A stretch of DNA of 15,591 nt from Actinomycetota bacterium (GTDB lineage Bacteria > Actinomycetota > Thermoleophilia > Solirubrobacterales > Thermoleophilaceae): assembly GCA_005885165.1 (NCBI GenBank), contig VAXR01000017.1, positions 1 through 15,591 on the forward strand, given 5' to 3'. Position numbers and translations under genes: made by a program. Positions 1-6,538 of this stretch are shown here, piece after piece (position 1 is the first letter of the stretch; each line of letters opens with the position of its first letter). Under the pieces are notes generated by a model. The model did no database searches, was not told the origin of the DNA, and was given only the letters and a program-made list of their open reading frames with translations.

Positions 1-653
1 GGCTGGAACGCGCTAGAGCTCTCGCCCCAGCGGGCGCGGTGGAGGCGCACGAGCGTCTCGAAGTCGGACTCGAGCCGCTCCGGGTCGTCCGTCAGCCGGA
101 ACGCGATGCGGTGGTCGCGCTCGAGCCGTCGCTCCCGGCGCCGCACCTGCTCGCGGAAGTTGCGGGAGCGGGAGGCCAGGAAGGAGTCGAAGTCGCCGTC
201 GTGGTGCAGCACCGGGCTGGACTCGCTACGGACCACCCGCCCGCCGAGCAGGCCCGCGATTCCGGCCTCGCCCGGCAGCCGGTCCGCGATCGCCACCTGC
301 CAGCCGCCCATGTCCGACTCGAGGGCGTCGCGGAGCGCCAGGGTCGCCGGTTTCAGGTCCTCCGGTGCGCAGACCGGCGCCAGCTGATCCGCCGGGCCCT
401 GGCCCACGAAGCGGACCGTCCTCGCGGGGCTCGTCGCCGAGACGTACAGCGGCAGGATCGCCGCGGCCGCCCGGTCCGGCCGCCGGGCGATCGAGACGAG
501 AAGCTCGCGGTCCCCGCCGAAGTGCCGCCACCAGCCGCTCGCCCACTCCCACGTCGTGAAGGGATTGCCCGCCGCGTCGGCGAGCCGGATCCAGTCGTCG
601 CGCGCAGCATCGAGATTGGCGACGCGCGTCAGCTCGAGCGCCCTGTCGCTCAC
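1..653 (-). CDS. GNAT-fold acyltransferase, CelD/BcsL-like (partial, C-terminus outside the window)
   Basis: A minus-strand frame runs open from a GTG at 653 to the window edge, giving 217 N-terminal residues. The GTG overlaps the stop of the upstream glycosyltransferase (GTGA), so the two are probably translationally coupled. Seen: an aromatic motif at residues 35-46 (WEWASGWWRHFG), a basic segment at 161-180 containing RNFREQVRRRERRLE, and LHRARWG at 204-210. This order is typical of the CelD/BcsL acetyltransferase family (Acetyltransf_6), in which the second GNAT half follows; here that half is cut off. Family members are linked to exopolysaccharide clusters and are thought to move acyl groups onto sugars or amino sugars in the cytoplasm. 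The acceptor is unknown. A FemAB-like aminoacyltransferase is the main alternative. There is no ATG in the frame before residue 115, so the GTG start rests on the overlap with the neighbour. Confidence 0.8.
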   Translation of the reverse strand, partial: MSDRALELTRVANLDAARDDWIRLADAAGNPFTTWEWASGWWRHFGGDRELLVSIARRPDRAAAAILPLYVSATSPARTVRFVGQGPADQLAPVCAPEDLKPATLALRDALESDMGGWQVAIADRLPGEAGIAGLLGGRVVRSESSPVLHHDGDFDSFLASRSRNFREQVRRRERRLERDHRIAFRLTDDPERLESDFETLVRLHRARWGESSSAFQ

Positions 654-1843
654 CGCCCGTCCCGGCTCCGGCCCGCGGCGAGCTCCTCGTACAGATGCTC
701 CAGACGGCGGATGGTCGCGGCGAGGTCGAACTCGCTCCTCCGGCGTTCGCGCGCGCGCCTCCCCATCGCCGCGGCGCGCTCCGGGTCGCGGAGGAGCTCG
801 GCGATGGCGGCAGCCAGTGCCTTCGGGTCGCCCGGCTCCACCAGCAATCCGTCGCGCCCGTCCTCGATGAGGTCCGGGACCCCTCCCACCCGGGTGGCGG
901 CGATCGGCAGCCCGGCGTCCATGTATTCGAGCATCGCGAGCGGGCTTCCCTCGAACCAGGAGGAGGACGCCGCGACGTCAAGCGCAGCGAGCACGTCCGG
1001 AATGTCAGAGCGGACTCCGAGCAGCATCAGCCGGTCTGCGATCCCGAGCTCGCCGGCGAGTGCCTCGAGCGCCGGCCGCTCCGGCCCCTCGCCCGCCACG
1101 ACGACCCTGAGCCGCGGGAACTCGCCCGCGAGGTCGGCCGCCGCGCGCACGAGCACCTCGAGGCCCTTCTGCGCGCGCAGCACGGCGACGGCGCCGACGA
1201 CCTGGTCCTCGGCCTCGAGCCCGAGCTCGGCGCGCACCTTCGCGCCATCTCCCTCGGGAAGCGCGTCGATCCCGTTCGGCACCACCCTGACCGCCGCGGG
1301 ATCGATGTGCTCGACCTCGATCATCTTGCGCCGATCGGCCTCGGAGACGGCCAGGAACGCGCTGCTCGCCCTTGCGATGAGACGACGGTCGAGGAAGCGC
1401 CGGACCGGCTGGCCCTGAAACGACCAGGTGTGCTCGTGGGCCACGAAGACCGGGACGCGGCACAGCGGCGCGATCACCGCCGCCCACACATTCGAGCCGA
1501 ACTTGTGCGAGTGGAGCACGTCGATCCGCTCCTCTCGCAGAAGCCGGACCAGCGGGCGCCACGACCAGATCGCCGCCGTGGAGCGCCTCCCCAGGCCCAG
1601 CACGCGGACGCCCGCGTCCCGCAGCGGCGCCACGGCGCGCCGCGCCCGATCGTTCGAGTCGTCGCCATCCCAGCGGGTCACGCAGTAGAAACGCTCGAAG
1701 CGCTCGGGGTCGAGCCGGCGGGCGATCTCCATGGCTAGCCGCTCGCCGCCGCCGGACGTCCCGAGGCGATCGACCAGCGTGAGGACTCGCAGCGGCCGCT
1801 TCGTGTCCGAGGCGTCCGGCACCAGGGTTATAGCCTGCCTCAT
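650..1843 (-). CDS. Glycosyltransferase family 4 (GT-B fold)
   Basis: This 397-residue protein has the usual GT4 length and layout. The N-terminal Rossmann half starts with VLTLVDRLGTSGGGER (20-34), a glycine-rich acceptor loop, and continues with HSHKFGSN (111-118). The C-terminal half carries VVPNGID (187-193), VAGEGPE (249-255) and the donor-binding signature EGSPLAMLE, whose glutamates E298 and E306 form the E-x7-E pair. It probably transfers a sugar from a nucleotide donor to a lipid-linked or polysaccharide acceptor at the inner face of the membrane; neither sugar can be read from sequence. It overlaps the acyltransferase gene downstream. The ATG at 1843 has no Shine-Dalgarno site. An in-frame GTG at 1822 lies just after a TATAAC box and would be a near-leaderless start giving 390 residues. 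The family call is firm; the start is not. Confidence 0.93.
   Translation of the reverse strand: MRQAITLVPDASDTKRPLRVLTLVDRLGTSGGGERLAMEIARRLDPERFERFYCVTRWDGDDSNDRARRAVAPLRDAGVRVLGLGRRSTAAIWSWRPLVRLLREERIDVLHSHKFGSNVWAAVIAPLCRVPVFVAHEHTWSFQGQPVRRFLDRRLIARASSAFLAVSEADRRKMIEVEHIDPAAVRVVPNGIDALPEGDGAKVRAELGLEAEDQVVGAVAVLRAQKGLEVLVRAAADLAGEFPRLRVVVAGEGPERPALEALAGELGIADRLMLLGVRSDIPDVLAALDVAASSSWFEGSPLAMLEYMDAGLPIAATRVGGVPDLIEDGRDGLLVEPGDPKALAAAIAELLRDPERAAAMGRRARERRRSEFDLAATIRRLEHLYEELAAGRSRDGR
1826..1835. promoter_or_regulatory. Candidate shared -10 element for divergent genes
   Basis: The sequence GGTTATAGCC reads GGCTATAACC on the other strand, so both strands offer a TATA-type -10 box in the same ten bases. 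It sits between the divergent glycosyltransferase and C5-epimerase genes, whose first possible starts are only 7 bp apart. On the minus strand it lies 4-5 bases before a GTG (1822-1820). On the plus strand it lies about 18 bases before the GTG at 1851. No clear -35 is visible on either side. Confidence 0.4.
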
Positions 1844-1850
1844 CCCGGAA

Positions 1851-2849
1851 GTGAATGCCGACCGCCGCGACGACCCGGCGCCCCCTCCGCCGGCGCCGCC
1901 CCGCTACCGGGGGCTCGGCGAGCGATTCATGAGCCGGTCCTTCGGCATCGGGCCCGGTCGCCGGAGCGATCCGGCCGGGGTCCGCGGCTACCCGGTGGAC
2001 TTCAGCGCGAAGGCCGAGGAGCCCACGCCGTGGGAGGGCTTCGCCTCCCACCCCGGGCGCTGGTTGTGGGTGGCGCTCGTCCAGTGGGCCCTCGGCGCTC
2101 ACGAGCGCTGGCTGGCAGGCGATGGGGAGCGGTGGCTGGCCGGCGCACGAGAGGCCGCCGACCTGCTGGTCGAGCACCAGGCGAACTCAGGCGTCCACGA
2201 CGGAGGGTGGGTGCAGACCGCGCCCTATCCGCACACCTTCCCGCTCGCGCCCCCGTGGGTATCGGGGATGGCGCAGGGGGAGGGCGCGAGCCTGCTCGTC
2301 CGTGTCCACCTCGAGACCGGAGACGACCGCTACGCGGAGGCGGCGCGCCGCGCGCTCCGGCCGCTGGCTGTCCCGAGCTCGGAAGGCGGAGCCTCGGCGT
2401 CGCTCGAGGGCGGCTCACTTCCTGAGGAGTACCCGACCGAGCCGCCCTCCTTCGTCCTGAACGGCGCGATCTTCGCGCTCTGGGGCCTCCGGGACGTGGG
2501 CATCGCGCTGGGCGACGACGACGCCTTAGCGCGCTTCCGTGACGGCGTGGACGTCCTGGCCGAGAACGTCCACCGCTGGGACACCGGGGTGTGGTCGCGC
2601 TACGACCTCTACCCGCATCCTGTCGTCAACGTCGCGAGCACCGCATACCACGCGCTGCACGTGCTCCAGCTCGAGGCCACGAACACGCTCGCCCCGCGCC
2701 CGGCGCTGTCGGATGCCGCCGCCCGGTTCGCCGCGTACGCCGAGTCGCCGGTCAAGCGGGCGCGGGCGTTCACGGCGAAGGCCCTCTTCCGGGTGGCCGT
2801 CCCGCGCAGCCGCCGTATGGCGACCCTGCTCCCCTGGGCTCGCCGATGA
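1851..2849 (+). CDS. D-glucuronyl C5-epimerase-type protein (Glce C-terminal domain)
   Basis: The 332-residue protein matches the alpha/alpha-toroid C-terminal domain of heparan glucuronyl C5-epimerase (C5-epim_C family). Seen in order: GGWVQTAPYPHTFPLAPPWVSGMAQGEG (split: GGW at 118-120, WVSGMAQGEG at 136-145), LPEEYPTEPPSFVLNG (190-205), WDTGVWSRYDLYPHP (243-257) and TAYHALHVLQL (264-274). Tyr194, Tyr251 and Tyr266 fall in the segments that hold the catalytic tyrosines of animal Glce; this is from memory, not an alignment. The family turns GlcA into IdoA within a polymer. No signal peptide is visible, so the cell compartment is uncertain. Its stop overlaps the start of the deacetylase gene. 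GTG 1851 was chosen because it clears the divergent gene; ATG 1930 is the alternative and would drop a proline-rich N-terminus. Confidence 0.85.
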   Translation: MNADRRDDPAPPPPAPPRYRGLGERFMSRSFGIGPGRRSDPAGVRGYPVDFSAKAEEPTPWEGFASHPGRWLWVALVQWALGAHERWLAGDGERWLAGAREAADLLVEHQANSGVHDGGWVQTAPYPHTFPLAPPWVSGMAQGEGASLLVRVHLETGDDRYAEAARRALRPLAVPSSEGGASASLEGGSLPEEYPTEPPSFVLNGAIFALWGLRDVGIALGDDDALARFRDGVDVLAENVHRWDTGVWSRYDLYPHPVVNVASTAYHALHVLQLEATNTLAPRPALSDAAARFAAYAESPVKRARAFTAKALFRVAVPRSRRMATLLPWARR

Positions 2850-3613
2850 GCGACGTTCTCGTCCTCTGCTACCACGCCGTCAGCGAGGACTGGCCGGCGC
2901 CGCTGTCCGTCACGCCCGATGCGCTCGAGCGCCAGCTCTCCCTACTCGCGCGGCACGGGTTCCGCGGCGTAACGCTGACGAGTGCCCTCGCCGATCCGCC
3001 CGCGGAGCGCGTCGTGGCCGTGACCTTCGACGACGCCTATCGCTCCGTGCGCGAGCTCGCCTGGCCGATCCTCAACCGGCTCGGGATGGTGGGCTCCGTC
3101 TACGTGCCGACGGACTGGCCCGAGCGGACGGAGCCGATGCGCTGGCCGGGGATCGATCAGTGGATCGGGGGCCCTCACGAGGCCGAGCTCGCCGGAATGG
3201 GATGGGCGGAGCTCGGCGAGCTCGCGGACGCCGGCTGGGAGATCGGTTCGCACACGCGCTCACATCCCCGGCTTCCCGAGCTCGACGACGATCGGCTCGA
3301 CTACGAGCTGGCGGGCTCACGCGAGGCCTGCGAGGCCGGCCTCGGCCGCCGCTGCGACACGCTCGCGTACCCCTACGGGGCCGTCGACGAGCGCGTTCTG
3401 CGCGCGGCCGACCGCGCCCGCTATCGCTACGCCGTCACCCTGCCGCAGGCACTGCATTCGCCCGCGCCTCTTCACTGGCCGCGCGTCGGGATCTACCACG
3501 CCGACACGCGCTGGCGCTTCGCGCTGAAGGTGTCGCCGGCGGCGCGGAGGCTCCGGTCCTCGCCCGTCTGGTCCGCGATCGACGGCGTACGCCGGCGCGT
3601 GAGGGGGATCTAG
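2846..3613 (+). CDS. Polysaccharide deacetylase, NodB homology domain
   Basis: This 255-residue protein is a compact NodB-type (carbohydrate esterase family 4-like) enzyme. Seen: CYHAV (8-12), TFDDAY at 60-65 with the catalytic/metal aspartates D62 and D63, the metal-binding H-x3-H at H136 and H140 (SHTRSHPRL), and YPYGAVDERV at 175-184. The family removes N-acetyl (sometimes O-acetyl) groups from GlcNAc-containing glycans using a divalent metal. No signal peptide or membrane segment is visible, unlike peptidoglycan deacetylases, so a cytoplasmic or lipid-linked substrate is possible. Its ATG overlaps the epimerase TGA (ATGA), so the two are almost certainly coupled. Deacetylation and C5-epimerisation are consecutive steps in heparan maturation, which makes the pairing suggestive. 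The exact substrate is inference. Confidence 0.9.
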   Translation: MSDVLVLCYHAVSEDWPAPLSVTPDALERQLSLLARHGFRGVTLTSALADPPAERVVAVTFDDAYRSVRELAWPILNRLGMVGSVYVPTDWPERTEPMRWPGIDQWIGGPHEAELAGMGWAELGELADAGWEIGSHTRSHPRLPELDDDRLDYELAGSREACEAGLGRRCDTLAYPYGAVDERVLRAADRARYRYAVTLPQALHSPAPLHWPRVGIYHADTRWRFALKVSPAARRLRSSPVWSAIDGVRRRVRGI

Positions 3614-4173
3614 CTGTCCTGCCCGATGACGGTCCGAGCCTGAACGCGTCTCGGTCGTCGAGCGGCCCGATCGTCGGCCAAGACCACCTGGATCAACTCC
3701 TGCGTTAACGCTGCGCCCTGGTTCGGTTCGCCGCCGCCTCCTATTTCATCGCCGCCGCGCCTCCATCCCCATCGCCGCCGCGCTCAGCTCCTGCCACGCG
3801 GTGGCTTCCGGCCTGGTCCGATTGGGCAACGAAGGGGAGCCTGGATGGCTGTGGCGCTCAGTGCGTTACGGCACTGTTAAACGGGCCGGGCTCGCCTCGA
3901 TGGGGGAGCAGTCCTGACTTGACCACCGTATGTGTGGCTAACTCAGGACAGCTGCTCGGGCGACTACGCACGAAGGACCCTCGTTCCCGGCGGAGGCGAA
4001 CGCGGCGTCACAGCAGCGGGACAAAGGTGACGGGAACGTAACGTCCGCCCCCTTCTTCGTCGCCTTCCGGGGGGCGCAGGCGGTGCGCGAGCACATGAGC
4101 GGGGCGCGCGAGCGCACGTGCAGCCGCAGCTGACGCATTCGCAACGTCTACGGGCGGGATGACTAGGAGCGGG
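3614..4173. other. 560-base stretch with no convincing gene
   Basis: This lies between the convergent deacetylase and beta-helix genes. Open frames exist on both strands, for example a plus frame ending at TGA 3915-3917 and a 68-codon minus frame at 3938-4144, but none has a recognisable domain, Shine-Dalgarno site or typical high-GC codon pattern. It holds a 14-bp direct repeat (CATCGCCGCCGCGC at 3747-3760 and 3770-3783), a small perfect hairpin (CAGTGC/GCACTG, 3859-3876) and a larger imperfect inverted repeat at 3911-3949. It is longer than any other gap here and could be the remains of a degraded gene or mobile element. Confidence 0.6.
3911..3949. repeat. Imperfect 17-bp inverted repeat
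   Basis: The left arm GTCCTGACTTGACCACC (3911-3927) and right arm TGTGGCTAACTCAGGAC (3933-3949) surround a 5-base loop. Thirteen of 17 positions pair by Watson-Crick rules and one more as G-U; the outer seven pairs are perfect. There is no T-run on either side. It could act as a factor-assisted terminator for the convergent genes, a protein-binding dyad, or a relic end of an insertion sequence. Confidence 0.45.
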
Positions 4174-5577
4174 CTAGTGGGTCGCCCGCGCGACCATCGA
4201 GCGCGAGCGGCCCACGCCCGGGGCCACCACGCGGACGAGGGGGCGGACAGTGCGCTGGTTGGCGGGAACCCTGAGGTCCACGCTGATCCGGAAATAGCGG
4301 CCGAGGTGGCGGATCGAGATGCGCTGCCAGCCGCCGCCGCGGTGGACCTCGATGTAGGCGAGGTGAAGGCCGCGGGTCGCGAATCGGCCGCGCAGGTGCA
4401 GCCACCAGCGGTGCCCGTGGCGAGCGATCGCGTGCGCGAGGAGGACCTTTTTGCTCTGCCGGCTATGCGCGTGCGACGTGGCCTCGTGCACGGCGCCGAC
4501 CTGGCCGGACCCGCTCGGGCTGGCGGGCGGCGAGCCGCCGGCCAGCACCTTCGCGCAGGTGTCGTTCTGGACCTTGAAGTCGCCCGCCGCGCGATCCGCG
4601 TAGTGCGGGTCGGCGACGACGTTGTTGGTGGCGTGGAAGCCCTCCTGCGAGGGGAGCACGTTGCCCTCGTTGCCCCCGTAGATGCAGTTGTCACGGACGA
4701 CGTTCCCCGACCCCACCGCGCTGCCCGGATACCACGACTCGACGTTGTAGCGGAGCTTCGCGTTGGTGATGATGTTGTGCTCGACGACGTTGTCGTTCGA
4801 GGCGAAGGTGTCGCCGCCCGAGAAGATCACGCCCTCGCCGTTGCCGTCGATCACGTTGCCGCGGATCGTCGTGCGCTGGGCGTCGGGGTAGAGCTGGACG
4901 CCGCGGTCGGCGTTGTCGTAGATCACGTTGTTGAGGATCTGCGTGTCGTCGGCGGCCGTGACGTAGATCCCGTGATCGTGATTCTTCGCCGGCAGCGTGC
5001 CGCAGTCGTGGATCCGGTTGTCCTGGATCACGTCGTGCTCGGCGCGCCCGTAGCTCGCGTTGCCGAGGTTGAAGCAGATCCCGATGTGGTCGTCCGTCAC
5101 GTCGTTGTTCTGGAAGACAATGTGGTCGCCGTTCACGGTCGGGCTCGGGAGCACGCAGCCGTCGCCGCAGCTCGGGCCGTCGTGGCCGTTCAGGTTGAGG
5201 TCCCGGACGGTGACGTAGTTGGCGCTGTCGGCGACGTAGACGCGGCCGTCGATGGTCGCCCGTTCACCGGGGTAGCTCGCGATCGTGACCCGCGCGTCGT
5301 CGCCGGCTCCGCCGTTCCGGATCGTGATGTTCTGCTCGTGGTAGGTGCCGGCGCGGATGCAGCCCGTGTCACCGGGGCCGAGGGAGTCGACGAGGTGCTG
5401 CACGGTGGCAAACGGGGCGTCGACGGTGCCGTCGGCGCTGTCCGATCCTCCCGGCGCGGCGACCCGCGTGCAGGTGACGTCGCCGCTTGCCGGGCTGGCC
5501 GAAAGGCCGAGGGTCAGGAAAGCGAGAACGGCGGGGAGTGCGCTGCGACGGAGGAGGGTCGCGGGAAGATTCCGCAT
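4174..5577 (-). CDS. Secreted right-handed beta-helix protein
   Basis: The 467-residue product starts with a Sec signal peptide (basic MRNLPATLLRR, hydrophobic core to about 28, likely cleavage near 29-32 in SASPASGD). Residues 34-345 form a right-handed parallel beta-helix: asparagine-rich coils recur, such as NHDHGIYV (199-206), ILNNVIYDNADRGVQLY (214-230), TIRGNVIDGNGEGVIFSG (237-254) and VVEHNIITNAKL (264-275). Helices of this type are found in polysaccharide lyases, hydrolases and alginate epimerases; no catalytic signature can be assigned. A Ser/Pro/Gly linker (349-360) leads to a basic His/Arg-rich C-terminal domain (about 375-467), probably a small beta-sandwich that could bind wall or glycan. 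GGAGGG sits 4-5 bases before the ATG. It lies 108 bp downstream of the phosphatase gene and may have its own promoter. A role in trimming or modifying the locus polysaccharide is inference. Confidence 0.87.
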   Translation of the reverse strand: MRNLPATLLRRSALPAVLAFLTLGLSASPASGDVTCTRVAAPGGSDSADGTVDAPFATVQHLVDSLGPGDTGCIRAGTYHEQNITIRNGGAGDDARVTIASYPGERATIDGRVYVADSANYVTVRDLNLNGHDGPSCGDGCVLPSPTVNGDHIVFQNNDVTDDHIGICFNLGNASYGRAEHDVIQDNRIHDCGTLPAKNHDHGIYVTAADDTQILNNVIYDNADRGVQLYPDAQRTTIRGNVIDGNGEGVIFSGGDTFASNDNVVEHNIITNAKLRYNVESWYPGSAVGSGNVVRDNCIYGGNEGNVLPSQEGFHATNNVVADPHYADRAAGDFKVQNDTCAKVLAGGSPPASPSGSGQVGAVHEATSHAHSRQSKKVLLAHAIARHGHRWWLHLRGRFATRGLHLAYIEVHRGGGWQRISIRHLGRYFRISVDLRVPANQRTVRPLVRVVAPGVGRSRSMVARATH

Positions 5578-5685
5578 GAACCCTCCATCGGCCTCCGATC
5601 AGGTATCCGAACGGTTATGGAGCCTCCTTCGAACGAATGTCCAGCTCCCGTCCGGAGGACGCTCTGCGACCGGTCTGGAGGCGGT

Positions 5686-6471
5686 CTAGAGGCGGTCGAC
5701 GAGGCGCCGCCAGCGCGACACCGGAGGCCGCGGCGGTGGATCCGGAGCCGGGGGCAGGGTCCGGCCGGCAAGGATCGCCACGGGCGCCGTCAGTGTGAAC
5801 CAGGTCACCTGGCTGCGGAAGCCCGGGATGTCGGCCTCCGCCGCCTCGAAGCCCGACAGGAGGTCCGGCGGGCGATGGAGATGGTCGTGGGCGTCGGAGG
5901 CGACGTCGTGCACGAGTCCGTCGGACACGAGCTCGACCGCGAAGCCCCGCACGGTCGACCCGAATCGGCCGGCCAGCGATCCGGCCGTCACCGAGCAGAG
6001 GACGCCGGAGTTCACGAGGCGCGCCAGCCGATCGGGGTCACGCTGGAAGATCGGGCACCGCTCGGGATGCGCGAGCACCACCTTGAAGCCGCGATCCTGC
6101 ACGTTCGCGAGGATCCCCTCGAGGTCGACGTCCGAGGACCGGTAGGGGCTCTCGAGCAGCAGGTAGTCCCCAGAGCCAAGGCAGAGCCGCCTGAGCGCCG
6201 CGTCGTCGAGCTCCATGGCCTTGGCGAGCGAGACCTCCGCGCCTGTAACGACGGCGACCTGGACCTTCGCGCGCGAGAGGGCGTCGTTGAGGCGCGCCAC
6301 GCCGGCCTCGATGTCGTCGGCCCCGACGTCGTAGTCGTCCCGGACGTGGGGCGTCGCGACCATCACCTGGATCCCGGCATCCGCGGCCGCGCGCGCCATC
6401 GCCACGCTGAAGTCGAAGTTGACGGGGCCGTCGTCGAGGCCCGGGAGGATGTGGCAGTGGAGGTCGATCAC
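5686..6471 (-). CDS. CpsB/YwqE-type PHP-domain tyrosine phosphatase
   Basis: The 261-residue protein has the full metal-ligand set of the PHP family: H5-C-H7 in DLHCHILPGLDDGP (3-16), ATPH (39-42), GAE (77-79), HPER (135-138) and ASDAH (191-195). Length and motifs match Gram-positive CpsB/CapC/YwqE phosphatases, which dephosphorylate the tyrosine kinase that controls capsule export and chain length. No kinase is present in this window, so the partner must be encoded elsewhere. The C-terminus is proline-rich (239-250) and ends RWRRLVDRL; its codons include a short 11-bp tandem repeat at 5672-5693. Start: GTG at 6471 with GGGAG seven bases upstream, directly before the first metal-binding motif. 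It is 67 bp downstream of the sugar phosphotransferase gene, in the same direction. Confidence 0.92.
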   Translation of the reverse strand: MIDLHCHILPGLDDGPVNFDFSVAMARAAADAGIQVMVATPHVRDDYDVGADDIEAGVARLNDALSRAKVQVAVVTGAEVSLAKAMELDDAALRRLCLGSGDYLLLESPYRSSDVDLEGILANVQDRGFKVVLAHPERCPIFQRDPDRLARLVNSGVLCSVTAGSLAGRFGSTVRGFAVELVSDGLVHDVASDAHDHLHRPPDLLSGFEAAEADIPGFRSQVTWFTLTAPVAILAGRTLPPAPDPPPRPPVSRWRRLVDRL

Positions 6472-6538
6472 GGGCGCACTCCCAGGCTAATCACGGGATC
6501 GCGGTATGCGCAAGCCCCGCCGACGAAAAGCGTGCCCG

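Noticed and set aside
39..1418. 459-codon plus-strand open frame
   Set aside because: Antisense to the acyltransferase and GT4 genes; Arg/Ser/Ala-rich with no domain.
3630..3917. Plus-strand open frame of about 95 codons ending in the inverted repeat
   Set aside because: No start with a ribosome-binding site, no recognised domain, and the reading is only as open as expected in GC-rich DNA. A decayed gene cannot be excluded.
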